The notes under the pieces: generated by a model
Told to the model about the DNA's origin: nothing
The model's database searches: none
What the model saw: the letters and a program-made list of their open reading frames with translations, nothing else
Shown here: positions 12,648-22,894 of the stretch, piece by piece
How positions within the stretch are numbered: the stretch's first letter is position 1
Layout of the letters: the number at the start of each line of letters is the position of its first letter
Assembly: GCF_000247695.1 (NCBI RefSeq)
Contig: NW_004624842.1
Span: 5,543,899 to 5,607,898 of the forward strand
Source: Heterocephalus glaber
Lineage: Eukaryota; Chordata; Mammalia; Rodentia; Bathyergidae
Reading direction: 5' to 3'
Length of the DNA: 64,000 nt
Made by a program: the position numbers and the translations under genes

Positions 12648-12844
12648 CTGGCGATTGGCAGGAGGTGGGGCCTGCTGGACTGAAGCAGGTGCTGCTGAAG
12701 GTGTGTAGATGCTGTTGGTGGCCAGTGAGACTGTGGCCAGGGCAGGGGCATTGCCCTGGCACTGTTCCCGCTTGTGGGTCATGAAAGCTGGAAGCGAGTG
12801 GAATTGCTTCTTGCACTTCCCGCAGAGGAAGACATCTTCATCAT
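12648..12844 (-). CDS. ZNF341: ZNF341 coding exon 3 (first zinc finger)
   Basis: 197 bp, opening with AT to complete Asp and ending on a codon boundary (CAG) before GTATTC. It encodes [15 protein letters not shown] and a following H-x3-C ligand pair (THKREQC), a C2HC-type first finger, then an Ala/Ser/Pro-rich linker ending PANRQ. The acceptor is CTAG. The donor side directly touches the 3' tail of an L2 element lying in the opposite orientation (see findings). Confidence 0.94.
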
Positions 12845-13145
12845 CTAGGGGTCACACCCACAGCACGGCGAGGGCCACAGAGGAAACAGTAACAAAAAAG
12901 GAGTAAGTCAAGGGAAATCACAGTGAAGAAAGGAGGAGATTTTGGCCGACCACAAAAACACCACATCTGGATGACATTCTGTGACTTGCCATGCCTATGG
13001 CAAACATCAACCAAGTGCTTCCTAGGAACTTCCAAAGCCCGCACAGGCACTTGCAGGAAGAGCCACCCCTGTGCAGCCAGCTATCAAATAATTAGAAATC
13101 AGGAAGGCACAAAGTGTGTTTGCTCCTGAGTTGAGAAATTCATAA

Positions 13146-14335
13146 GATTTTGTTTTTTTTTTTTGAGACAGGGTCTCACTACGTAGTACATGCTGGCTTT
13201 GAACTCACTACATAACTCAGGCTGGCCCCGAGGTCTCAGTGATCCTCCTGCCTCAGCCTCCCAAGTGGTGGGACTACTGGCATGCACCACCTGGCAAAAA
13301 TCAGAATCTTTAACCTGCCTGAAATGATCCCCTAGTCTCCAAACGGCCCAAGCCATCACTGGTTCCCCTGTCCAGGTGCCCCTCAGATCTATTCATTCTA
13401 AAAGGCTCACCACCTCCAGGAAGCCTTCCTAAAGCCACTGGCCACAGCTCCTTCCTCTGGGTACACCTCTCATATCAGTTTTCTCATCTACCAGACTATA
13501 AGTCCCCTAAAGAAAGAAAATGTGTCTTAATTATCATTATAGCTGTGATATCTCCTAGGGACCTAGAAAGTCTGCAATGGATGCTTGTTGAGTAAATGAA
13601 AAGCTAATTGAGTGATTAGCTAGTTAACACCCAACACTCATTATTACCGAGGGCCTCATACAGCTGTCCACTGTGTCAAGCCCTTAAAAAACACTGTAAA
13701 CTGGGTGTGTGGTGCATGCCTGTAATCCCAGCACTCAGGAGGCTGAGACAAGAGGATAGCTGTGAGTTTGAGGCCAGTCTGAGCTACATAGTGAGTTCAA
13801 GGCCAGTCTAAACTATATGATGAGAACTTGTCTAAAAAAAAAGAAAAGAAACACACAATGTAATGGGGGTAGAGCCTTGCTTAGCATAATCAAGGCCCTC
13901 AGTTCAATCCCCAGCAATGCAAAAAACAGACAAACAAAATATGTTGTAAAGGTCAGGCACGGCAGTGTATGCTTATAATTCCAGCTATTTTGGAGACTAA
14001 GGTGGGAGGATCTCTTGAGCTCCTAAGTTCAAGACCAGCCTGTCAAATATAGTGAGACCTCGTTTTTATTTATGTATTTATTTATTGGTACAGGGTATCG
14101 AACTCGGGACCTTCTGCTTGGGACACAGGTGGTGGGACCACTGAGCTAAATCCCCGCCCCCTTTTTTGTTTTTAAAGAAAAACAAATGAAAGGTGGCACA
14201 CGCCTGTAATCCCAGTACTCAGGAGGCTGAGGCAGGAGGATCACTTCAAGTTTGAGGCCAGCCTGGGGTACATAGTGAGTTCAAGGGTGGCCTGAACTAC
14301 ATAGCGAGACCCTGTCTCAAAAAAAAAGAAAACAA
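13146..14335. repeat. SINE and L2 cluster in ZNF341 intron 2
   Basis: Minus B1 13146-13300; L2 (+) 13335-13610; plus B1-ID dimer 13700-13935; plus B1 13950-14080 followed by a minus ID 14086-14160; plus B1 14187-14335. Confidence 0.75.
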
Positions 14336-14387
14336 AAAAGAAAAACAAATGACTTTTAGCAGAAACTGCTATTGAATCTGTGCTGAA

Positions 14388-14390
<3 letters not shown>

Positions 14391-14426
<36 letters not shown>
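14391..14426 (+). repeat. (GT)18 microsatellite
   Basis: Pure GT dinucleotide run of 36 bp; likely length-polymorphic. Confidence 0.95.
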
Positions 14427-14427
<1 letters not shown>

Positions 14428-14564
14428 CCTGAGGCCTCACGTAAGCCTAGCACATATTCTGCAACTGAGCTATTTCTCCAGCCCTGATATTCAATTTTAA
14501 TTGTATCCTTCTTATAGAGTAATACAAATTTTCATGGGAAACATGGGTTCTTAATTAAAGAATA

Positions 14565-14986
14565 TTGTTATGGTTTATATCTACATGTCCCCCAAGAGCC
14601 TCCTGCTCTCATAGGGAGGGCTTTTGAAAGGTGACTAAATCATGGGGTGATACAGCTGACTTGCTCTTAGGAGATGGGGTCTGGTTAGAGGCAGGTCACT
14701 GGGGTGTAGCCTGGAAGGTTCTATCTCCCTTCCTGGTTCCTCCTTTCTCTCTCTGCTTCCTGACCACCAACATGTGAGCAGCTTTTCCTCCACTATGCCT
14801 CTTTGCCAGGTGGTCCTGCCTTGGAGCCAGTGAACTATGGACTTAAACTGTGAGCCAAAATAAACCTCTCCTCCTTTTCTTTTGGTACCGGAGATCATCG
14901 AACTCAGGTCCTTGCGCTTGCGCAGCAGGTGGCAAAACCACTGAGCTAAATCCCCGGCCCTAAACCTCTCCTCCTTTAAACCATGA
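14565..14986 (+). mobile_element. MaLR-type solo LTR with ID insertion
   Basis: A relative of the LTR at 17965 (shared CATGTCCCCCAAGAGCC, GACTAAATCATGGGG and ACTGTGAGCCAAAATAAACC). A minus-strand ID SINE at 14877-14960 sits in its polyadenylation region, flanked by 16-bp duplications TAAACCTCTCCTCCTT (14861-14876, 14961-14976). Confidence 0.65.
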
Positions 14987-15009
14987 GTATCAGACATTTC
15001 ATGTTAGTG

Positions 15010-15372
15010 ATGAGAAAGTGACAAAGACAAATATGTTTCCCAGCCTGCTTTGCAGCTAGGCATGTCATGTGACTGAGTTCTGGCCAATAGGAGGGAACAG
15101 AAGTGTACTGTAAATGCAACTTCCCTTAAAAGGAAAGGGAAAGATTGCTACTTCCTTCTTTCTTTCCTTCATATTGGCTGGAAAGTAGAAATCAAAGTGG
15201 TAGCTAGGGCAGCATCCCAGGCTGCATGTGAGGGCAGCAGAGCCACACAAAGAAACCCCCACTCCCACCCCCAAATGGCCATCCAGACTTTATGCATCAG
15301 AAAAATAAACTTTAATCCTGCAGAAACCATAAGAAACTTCTGTTTCTTACAATAGCTAATACCAAGTCCCAA
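15010..15372 (+). mobile_element. Old LTR-like fragment
   Basis: CTGCTTTGCAGCTAGGCATG and GACTGAGTTCTGGCCAATAG mark the same old family as at 1690. A/T-rich end with CAATAGCTAATACC. Family name uncertain. The next 100 bp are unremarkable. Confidence 0.4.
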
Positions 15373-15488
15373 GTTCTCTCATAAGGTTTCTATAAAGTAG
15401 GACAATTGTCCCCATTTCACAGACGTGGAAACTGAGGCACAAGTTAACTTACTCAGGGCCTCAGAGACAAGAACTATGGAAACAAGGA

Positions 15489-15770
15489 GGGCCAGGGATT
15501 TAGCTCAGTGGCTCCGCTGCCTGCCTCGAAATCGCAAGGACCTGAGTTCGATCCCTGGTACCAAAAAAAAAAGAAAAGAAACAAGGATTCAAATCAGCTC
15601 TCTTTGATGGCGGGGGGGGGGGCTTGAGACAGGGTCTCACTATGTAGTTCAGGCTGGCCTTGAACTCACTATGTAGTCTAGGCTGGCCTCAAACCTGGCA
15701 ATCCTCCTGCCTCAGCCTTCCAAGTGCTAGGATTACAGGTATATGCCACCGCACTTGGCTCAAACCAGTT
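15489..15770. repeat. ID (+) and B1 (-)
   Basis: ID at 15489-15571, flanked by GAAACAAGG duplications (left at about 15479); minus B1 at 15625-15770 after a G-run. Confidence 0.85.
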
Positions 15771-15840
15771 TTTTATCTCTCTATCCCTCAATTGGTTCCT
15801 AAGTACTTAAGAATGTTTATAGAACAAATAAATGAATAGA

Positions 15841-15900
15841 CAGACTCATAAAGGGACTTCCTGTAAACTGGAGACTCATAAAGGAACTTCCTGTAAACTG
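15841..15900 (+). repeat. 30-bp tandem duplication
   Basis: Two adjacent 30-bp copies (15841-15870, 15871-15900) matching at 28 of 30 bases. Each holds GACTTCCTG or AACTTCCTG, an ETS-type core. Confidence 0.9.
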
Positions 15901-16232
15901 GAGAACTGTTCTTTCCATAGAGGGAGGGGAGGCCAAGAAATTATTTCTGGGGCAAAGGTGCAAGTGTTGCCCAGCACTGAGGCTCCTATTCGTTCCCTAT
16001 ATAATAGTTTGTTCTCTATATAATACCAACTCTCCACATTCACTAAGAAAGAGGGCATCCTCAGAGCTAAGCAGAGAAAGGCATGCGCCTGAAAGGCCAG
16101 GCTGGCAGGCAGAGACACTAGAGGACAGCCTGGAAACCACAGTGGCAGTTCATGCCCAGGCCCCACACAGGCCCCACTTGTTCCGCATGAGGAGTTGCTC
16201 ACCCTCTGCTGCTGAGCGGCACAGATACTCAC

Positions 16233-16343
16233 CCAATGGCTGGATGGCAGGGGGCGCATTGACACTCTGACCTGTCGGATCAGGGACTGCTCCTTGGCCA
16301 TCCAGCAATGACTGAACGGCCAGAACAGTCTGGTTGTCCATTC
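16233..16343 (-). CDS. ZNF341: ZNF341 coding exon 2
   Basis: 111 bp with a pyrimidine-tract/CAG acceptor and a GTGAGT donor. It completes the Gly codon from exon 1 and encodes [20 protein letters not shown] and onward to AIQPL, ending with the G of an Asp codon. The peptide is nearly identical to the N-terminal, non-finger region of human ZNF341 as I know it. The exon sits about 5.3 kb from exon 1; that intron holds LTR, L1, L2 and SINE insertions. Confidence 0.95.
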
Positions 16344-16489
16344 CTGAAAAAGGCAAAGCAGGGTCTGTGGAAGGCAGGCCCAACACTTGCTCTGACAGCA
16401 CCCTCACAAGCCAGAACCAAAATACCACCAGGGCAAAGACAGCTGGCTGTGCCCCACGGTAGTTCTCTCCTACCTCACTGTAATACATC

Positions 16490-17045
16490 TGAAGATCTGA
16501 GGCTGGAAATGTGGTCCCAGAATAAAAATTATATTCCCCAGCCTCTCTTGCAGCTCAACATTCTGGCTGAGAGGAGGTAAATTAAGGTGCTATAGATATG
16601 GCAAGGAAGATTTCTAAGAGCTGCCTGGCTTGGGACCCTCTTCTTTGTCCCATCCCCCATTCTGCTCCTAAAACAAGAATATGGTAGTGGGAACTCTACC
16701 CACCATCTTGAACCATGAGGACAAACCTAAGGATCACAAGACAAAAAGTTGGAAAGAGGTAGGTATGGGATACATGCCTATAATCCCAGCTAAAAGAAGA
16801 CTACATGTTCAAGGCCACCTGGGCAATTTAGCAAGACCTATTTCAAATTTAAAAAATAAGAAGGGATGGGGATGAGTCCCAGCACTAAAGTGCCTGCCTA
16901 GTATTCACAAGGCCCTGGGTTAAACCCACAGTACCAGGGAGGAAGGAAGGAAGGAAGGAAATATAAAAAAGGAGCTGGGAGTGTAGCTCAGTGGTAGAGT
17001 ATCCAGAGGCCCTAGGTTCCATCCCTAGTACCAAAAAAGAAAAGC
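16490..17045 (+). repeat. LTR-like fragment, B1-ID dimer, extra ID arm and GGAA run
   Basis: An old LTR-like stretch (16490-16735) is followed by a plus B1-ID dimer (16745-16935), a (GGAA)n run (16937-16960) and a further ID-type arm (16973-17043). Confidence 0.6.
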
Positions 17046-17300
17046 TGGGAAGATAATGGGCCAGGGAGAAGCTTGTATACAACCACCCTCAAAGCCCTAG
17101 ACAGACTCCCTCTGGCATTTCCTATAAAACAATTTTCCAGCCCTTATGCCCCTGCTAGGCTGAGTTCCCCTCTTACTCAAGGCTGTCTCTAAGACAAGCC
17201 ATAGAGGCCTTCTGGAAATGACCCTGCCAATCTTAACAAGTCTGTACTCAGGCATCCTTGCTTTCCTTCCTATCAGTCATTCCTTCAACATCCAGTGTCT

Positions 17301-17851
17301 ATGGAGCACTACTCAGCCATAAAGAACGAGAAACTAGAGACATTTAGAGCTAAATGGATGTACACCGAGGCCATACTCTTAAGTGAAATAAATAGGACAC
17401 ACATGTGTAAATACTGAATAATTTCTCTGGTGTGAAAAACTAAGTGTAAATAAGGATCAAAATGTATAACTGATATTGTGCAATAGGAAGAAAATCTCTA
17501 AAGGGGTAGGGGAAGTGGGGGGGTAGGGGAAAGGAAAGAAGGGAATAAAAAACATGAGAAAAGGAAAAAAAATGGAAACAAAGTCTTCGCAAAGAGGGAA
17601 GGGTGGAGGGCGTGAAGGGAGGGCAGGGGAAGGGGAAAACAATAAGAACCAAGATACATCATGTAAGGGCCGGGGATTTAGCTTAGTGGTTCCGGTGCCT
17701 GTCTCGCAAGCGCAAGGTCCAGAGTCCAATCCCCAGTACCAAAAAAAAAAAAAAAAAAGATACATCATGTAAAGGTACAGGATTCCAATGATGAATGTAA
17801 CTCTATTGTATACCTAAAATGTACCAATAAACTTAATGGAGGAAAAAAAAC
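17301..17851 (+). mobile_element. 5'-truncated L1 3' end with nested ID
   Basis: Begins ATGGAGCACTACTCAGCCAT, a standard L1 3'-end segment, then a purine-rich tract and A-tail. Duplications CATCCAGTGTCT lie at 17289-17300 and 17852-17863. A plus-strand ID (17667-17756) is nested inside with its own duplication AAGATACATCATGTA. Confidence 0.85.
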
Positions 17852-17964
17852 CATCCAGTGTCTGGTGAGGGTCATCTACAGTCTCTGTCTGCCCTACCCA
17901 CTTTTCAATCCTCCTGTACTGTGCTAGTGGGGCTTAAACCCCCAACTTCCACCTAAGACAGTCT

Positions 17965-18450
17965 AGCAGCATCGTTATATTTATATCTAGATGTTCCCCC
18001 AAAGCCTCAGGCACTGGAGCAGGGGCTTTAGGGAGGTGATTAGATCATGGGAATGTGATACTCATCAGTGGATTAGTCCACCAATGAGTTTACAGGTAAA
18101 TGTGAATTGGGAGGTGGAGCTTGGTTGCAGGAGGTGGGTCATGGGGGTGTGGGCTGAAAGGGTCTATCTCTCTCCCTCCTCCCTTGACTTCTATCTCTGC
18201 TTCCTGCTGCCCTACCATGAGCAACCCTCCTCCATGCCTCTCTGCCATGGCTGCCCTGCCTCGGAGCCACGTGACTAGCCTGAAATCTCTACAAACTGTG
18301 AGCCAAAATAAACCTTTCCTCCTTCCAGTTGTAGGGCAATGATGGTGAACCTATAGCATGCGTGCCACAGTGGGCTGTTTGTTATCATTGAAAGCTCTAA
18401 AAGGTTCGCCATCACTGGTATAGGGTATTGTGTTCCAGCAAGGAGAAAGT
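17965..18450 (+). mobile_element. MaLR-type solo LTR
   Basis: The sequence runs from TTATATCTAGATGTTCCCCC through GATTAGATCATGGG to CTGTGAGCCAAAATAAACC and GTATTGTGTTCCAGCAA. This is the plan of MST/MLT-class LTRs of the ERVL-MaLR group. It is interrupted by the hAT MITE at 18337-18417. Confidence 0.6.
18337..18417 (+). mobile_element. 81-bp hAT-type MITE nested in a MaLR LTR
   Basis: The ends are inverted repeats: CAATGATGGTGAACCTAT at the left, and at the right the complement of CAGTGATGGCGAACCTTT (15 of 18 match). Eight-base flanks TTGTAGGG (18329-18336) and GTATAGGG (18418-18425) agree at 6 of 8 positions, the duplication size of hAT transposons. Deleting the element plus one flank restores an uninterrupted LTR. 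From memory the termini resemble OposCharlie3-type nonautonomous hAT elements. There is no coding capacity. Confidence 0.75.
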
Positions 18451-18779
18451 AACTCACTGGACAAGCCTTCAACACACCCTAAAACATGCCCTTCTTGGCT
18501 CCACACACCACTTTTCAGGTAACTTCTTGCCAGCCTCCTTTACTCTCTTCTTCTCCTGTCCACCTGCTAAGCATTGTAAATTCAAGGAGTCCCTTCTGTC
18601 TGGACTCTCTTTCCTCTCCCTTTTAAACTTTACCTGGGTAGTCTCACTCACCCCCTTTCTAGTTACCTCCAGTATTCAGAGTTACAAATTTGGAGTTCAT
18701 ACTTTCTTGAACAGGCCTCTGTAAACCCTCTACCATTTTAATGCAAAACTGTGTTTTAGCATCTGGATGCAAATCTGTA

Positions 18780-19320
18780 CATGGACTGTACATGAAGAAG
18801 TTTCACTGAATTTTTATTCACAATTGTGAAAAACTGGAAAGTTCAGAGAGCCTTCAATGGGTGAATGGTTAAACAAACTGTGGAACATCCAAACTGTGGG
18901 ATACTCAGCAATGAAAAGGTACAAACTATTGATAGACAACAAGTTGGATGAATTTCCAGGAAATTCTAATGGGCAAAATAGTAAGTCCCAAAAGCTATAT
19001 ACACTATGATTCAATCTACATAATGTTCTTGAAATGACAATTTTAGAAACAGAGAACAGATTAGTAGTGGTCAGGGGTGAGGGATGGGGGAGAAGGGAAG
19101 GAGCTGGTGGTGACATGCTCTAGTGCTTCAAAGATGTACCAATGAGTGACACGGGTTACATGGGATCATTCTATTATTTTTTTTTTTTGGTACCTGGGAT
19201 CAAACTCAGGACCTTGCGCTTGCAAGGCAGGCACCAGAACCACTGAGCATTCTATAATTTCTTAAAAGTGCATGTGTGCCTATACAAAAAAATTCAAAAG
19301 AAAATGTTTAATCTTTAAAA
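18780..19320 (+). mobile_element. Old L1 3' fragment with ID
   Basis: Contains CAATGGGTGAATGGTTAAAC and GGGATACTCAGCAATGAAAA, typical of old L1 3' ends. A minus-strand ID at about 19176-19247 interrupts it, with CATTCTAT duplicated on both sides. Confidence 0.65.
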
Positions 19321-19393
19321 GTACAGCCTGTCTAAAGCTGAACTCAAATTAAATGTCATTTCCCACCCCTAAGTCTGTTCCTCTTGCTGTAAT

Positions 19394-19602
19394 TTTTTTT
19401 TTTTTTTTTGGTACCAGGGATCGAACTGGGGTCCTTGTGCTTGCGCAGCAGGCGGCAAAACCACTGAGCTAAATCCCTGGCCCTCTTGCTGTAATCTTTA
19501 ATAAAAACAGGACATCCTGGGCTGGGAATTTAGCTCAGTGGTTTCGCCGCCTGCTGCGCAAGCACAAGGACCCCAGTTCGATCCCTGGTACCAAAAAAAA
19601 CC
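19394..19602. repeat. Inverted pair of ID SINEs
   Basis: Minus ID 19394-19482 (duplication CTCTTGCTGTAAT) and plus ID 19520-19602 (duplication AAAAACAGGACATCC), about 37 bp apart. Transcribed together they could fold into a long hairpin. Confidence 0.85.
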
Positions 19603-19614
19603 AAAAACAGGACA

Positions 19615-20283
19615 TCCAGTCCTCCCAAGCACTGCCCCTGGGGCATCCCACAATTCTTCCCTCAGCCCACTGCTTCTCCACCCATCTCTAGACCTTTGGC
19701 AAATCTAGTCTATTCTGCCTCCCAAAATGTCTCAAATACACTCTTCCCATCCCCTCTGCTGGCCCATGCCCCAGATCAGTTCTCCCAGCTGCCTTTCTGG
19801 TCCCCTTCTGGTCTATTCCTGAAGCAACCAGGGTGAACTTTATAAAACATACATCAGATCGTGTGGCTCCCCTGCTGAAAACCTTTTTTTTTAGCTCCCC
19901 ACTGATCCCAAGATAAAGTTCAGAAGCTTCATCAAACTGATGGAGGTGTCATCTCTAGCTGCTCCCCCAAGAGCTCTGCAAATGCAGTTCCCACCACCTA
20001 GGTTACAGGGATGTCCCTCTCCCCAGGATCTCCACAAAGTTGCTATACTTCCCTCACCCTGCAGGTAACACAATGCCCTCGGAACTGATTTCACTTTATG
20101 CATTTATTTTTTGGTGCCACGGACTGAATCCTGCCTATGCCCTACCCACTGAGATGCAGACTCATCTGATTTCTCTTTTAATTTCTTCATTATTCAATAC
20201 ATGAACTTTTTTTGAGAGAGAGAGAGGGTCTGGCTATGTAGTCTAGTGCTGGGATTACAGCCATGTGCCACCACACCCAGCTA
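19615..20283. mobile_element. L2 fragment and decayed SINE
   Basis: L2 (+) 19615-20060 with ATCAGATCGTGTGGCTCCCC; a minus-strand B1-like remnant 20112-20283 lacking its middle. Confidence 0.6.
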
Positions 20284-20564
20284 TATGAACACATTCTTGT
20301 ACTAAACATTTAAACAATGGAACCCCACTGTCTTCCAGGACAGGGCTCCCCACAGACTCTGACCCTCCAAAGCACAATACTAGCTGTGGTTCTTTTGCTG
20401 TTTACCTTTGCTAAAGGGGGACTGTGGCTCAATGAAAATTCCTTAAATGGTAACCCTCTAGATGGGGAGAGAAGGTCACCACCATTTCATGGTGAGAACT
20501 CTGATCCTCCAAGTAAAGCTAAGTGGCTGACATCTCCAAAGGAGCCACAAGATTCAGTGTCAAC

Positions 20565-20750
20565 TTGAGGCAGGTGTGGCAGCGCATGCCTGTCACCCCA
20601 GCACTGTGGGAGGCTGAGGCAAGAGGATCAACCACAAGTTTGAGCTGGCCTGGCAATTTAGCGAGACCTTGTCTCAAAATTTTAAAAGGGCTGGGGATGC
20701 AGCTCAGTGTGATAGCACTGGTTTCAATCCCCACTGTGTGTGGGGGGGGG
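20565..20750 (+). repeat. B1-ID dimer
   Basis: Left arm ends TTGTCTCAAAATTTTAAAAG, right arm is a short ID-type arm ending in a G-run. Lies in ZNF341 intron 1. DNA from 20760 to 21170 shows no exon. Confidence 0.75.
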
Positions 20751-21358
20751 CGGATTTGAAAGGGGGTCTTCAACCTCCTGAGGCCAGTACAATCTACTTC
20801 CTGCTTGCACTCTAGCCACATACTCATCAAGAGCATCCTTGGGTCTCATTTGCTCCAGGGTCTAGTCTGTTAGGGCCCTGGGTCACTAAAGTACTCTTCC
20901 ACCCTGATGCACAGCAGGTGCACAAGGAAAGCCCTCAGGGTCTGCTGTCTCCAAAAACCTACAACTCTGAGGACCACCCTCCATTCCAAGACCGTGCAGA
21001 TCACAGGACTGTCACCAGACAGTTTGGTCTCCGTGTTTGCCAGTCTAGATCTAAGAGCACCACGTCCCAGCCAGGCACACACCGGCACGCACAGTTTCTC
21101 GGTCTCAGTTTGTAAAACTGTGCACCCAGCATGATGCGTTGCTGGTCCGGGTCTGTGAGCTCCCAGTCCAGGGCCTGCACACAGGTGGCGCCTCCTTTCC
21201 GGGCCTGCACCCAGCACGTGGCATACAATTCGCTCAAGGGATGTTCGTGGCCAGGGAGCCTGGCTCAGTTGCTCTGGCAGCCAAGGCGCTGCTGCCTGGT
21301 GGCTGCTCCCGCACCGCCGTCCGCTCCGCGTCCCCGCGGGACGCCTCCTCCTCACCCC

Positions 21359-21568
21359 GCTGTTCCCTCGCCCCCCACCCCCTAGGCTGCAGCTGTTCCG
21401 CTCCGCGACCCCCTCCCCGCTGGACCAGCTCTCCTCGGCTGTTCCGGCCTCGGTGTCCCCCCTCCGCCGCCGAGGGCTAGCCCCGTCGCTGTTCCGGTCC
21501 CGATCCCCCCCCCGCCTCGGTTCCCAAGGCTGTTCCCGCCCGTGCCCCTCCCGCCCGGCGGCTGTTCC
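21359..21568 (+). repeat. GCTGTTCC imperfect repeat in ZNF341 intron 1
   Basis: GCTGTTCC recurs at 21359, 21392, 21438, 21488, 21529 and 21561, spaced 33, 46, 50, 41 and 32 bp, each within C-rich text. Inverted GGAACAGC or GAAACAGC copies lie at about 21651 and 21850. Confidence 0.7.
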
Positions 21569-21684
21569 GGCCCCAGCGCCCTCCGCCCCGCGGCCGCCGC
21601 GCGCCCTGGGACCGGCGCTGCCAGGGCGCGGCGGGAGGGGGCGCGCCGCGGAACAGCCGCCTCCCCGGCCCCGCAGCAGCTCAC

Positions 21685-21715
21685 CCTCCAGGGCCTCGAA
21701 GATCGCCTGCGCCAT
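21685..21715 (-). CDS. ZNF341: ZNF341 coding exon 1 (start codon)
   Basis: ZNF341 is a nuclear C2H2 zinc-finger transcription factor, known in human to drive STAT3 and STAT1 expression; its loss causes a hyper-IgE-like immune deficiency. This exon encodes MAQAIFEALE plus the first base of a Gly codon and ends at a consensus GTGAGC donor (complement of 21679-21684). The start context CCAAGATGG is good and the peptide matches the known N-terminus, so the start is secure. The Gly codon is completed by the GA opening exon 2. The long open frame running through this exon to about 20.87 kb is GC-rich intron read-through. Seven exons in the window sum to 1007 coding nt (about residues 1-336); the rest lies left of position 1. 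Confidence 0.95.
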
Positions 21716-21720
21716 CTTGG
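21710..21720 (-). promoter_or_regulatory. YY1-type motif over the ZNF341 start codon
   Basis: On the minus strand this reads CCAAGATGGCG. It matches the AAGATGGCG core that YY1 binds and that overlaps the initiation codon in many TATA-less housekeeping promoters. The motif is seen directly; binding is inferred. Confidence 0.5.
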
Positions 21721-21879
21721 AACCGCCGCCGCCGCCGCCTCGGGAGCCGAGCGGGGCTACGCGAGCATTGTGGGAGCCGCGGCGGCGGCGGCGGCCGAGT
21801 TGGGGCCGCTAGGGGGAGCCCGGGAGCCGCCGCCAAGCCCCCTGCCCCGGAAACAGCCGCGGCTCAGGGACCCCCACAT

Positions 21880-22890
21880 CCCTGGGCTACCCTGTCCGGC
21901 TTCCATGACCCAGTCAGTCGCGGGCGCTTGGGAACCTCATCCCCACCTCACCTGAACCTCCAACTCTACACGGACCCATATCCGCCGCACGCGCGGGACT
22001 CCCACCCCTTTATCTGCACCGCTGTCCCCTCTCCAGACCTGACCGCCAACTCTGACACAAGCCTTGGCCACCCTCAGTGCGCCTGAGACCCCAACTTTGC
22101 AGCATCAACCCCCATTCCTTCTTCACCCAAACCACTCAACAGTGTCACAGCCTCCCCCACACCAACTGTGTAACACAAATTCCACCCCTTGTCCGTGACT
22201 TCCCATTCTCCCCATCCACAGTAGCTTTCACCTTTGCCTATTGGGAGCCACTGGCCTCTCTTTATGTGACACCCATCTCTGCCTGGTTTTGATCCCCTAT
22301 TGTTATGAACACCCCAGTTCCACCTTTTGGCCTTTCCCCCTTTATGTGGACTTCCCATCCCTCCCTCTTGGGACCCCACTCTCTCACATAAACCCTCAAA
22401 CCCACTTTAGCCGCTCCCAGCCCAGCCTCGTAGGGGCCCCATCTAGGTCTCAGCGGACCCTGCCCCCTCAAAACACTCCTACACCCTTCTCTCATCTTCA
22501 TTCGCCTTCAGCTGCTTACTGAGAGCCTACAATGCACCTAAGTCCTATGATGGCCCTTCCCATGGAGTTGGGTGTGTGGAAGAAGACATTCATTCAATTT
22601 TTTTAAATTATTGAATTACAATGGGTGATAGGGGTTTCAAAGAAGGACCCACAGGCAACATGGAAGAGTTCAGGGGAGAACATAGGGATAGAAACCAGAG
22701 TGCCATCAACAATGCCTCTCTCATAATCATGGCCATGTGGTCATATGCCGGGACTGCCATGGATTTGACTCCAAATATTCTCATTGTTTTTACATAATTT
22801 GTTTTAGCCTTAGCCAAAAGAATAATGAAACCCTTAATTTTCATTTTCTTATATAAGTAAATATAGAACAGCTCAAATATTTTAAAAGTT
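21880..22890. other. Intergenic region upstream of ZNF341
   Basis: No gene found. 21940-22520 is strongly C/T-rich on the plus strand and poor in G. 22595-22860 is AT-richer and unassigned. Confidence 0.4.
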
Positions 22891-22894
22891 CAAG

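Larger units (their letters stand above)
21180..21870 (-). promoter_or_regulatory. ZNF341: ZNF341 CpG-rich promoter and exon 1 region
   Basis: About 700 bp dense in CpG around ZNF341 exon 1. It holds two GCC/GGC triplet runs (about 21722-21740 and 21777-21797) that would fall in the 5' untranslated region or core promoter. There is no obvious TATA box. The downstream (intron 1) side carries six GCTGTTCC repeats, described separately. Extent is judged by eye. Confidence 0.75.

Noticed and set aside
14241..14453. Open frame with His-Thr repeats
   Set aside because: It is the translation of the GT microsatellite and a B1 SINE.
20870..21715. 281-residue minus-strand open frame starting at the ZNF341 ATG
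   Set aside because: Only the first 31 nt are coding; a consensus GTGAGC donor follows and the rest is CpG-rich intron that stays open by composition.
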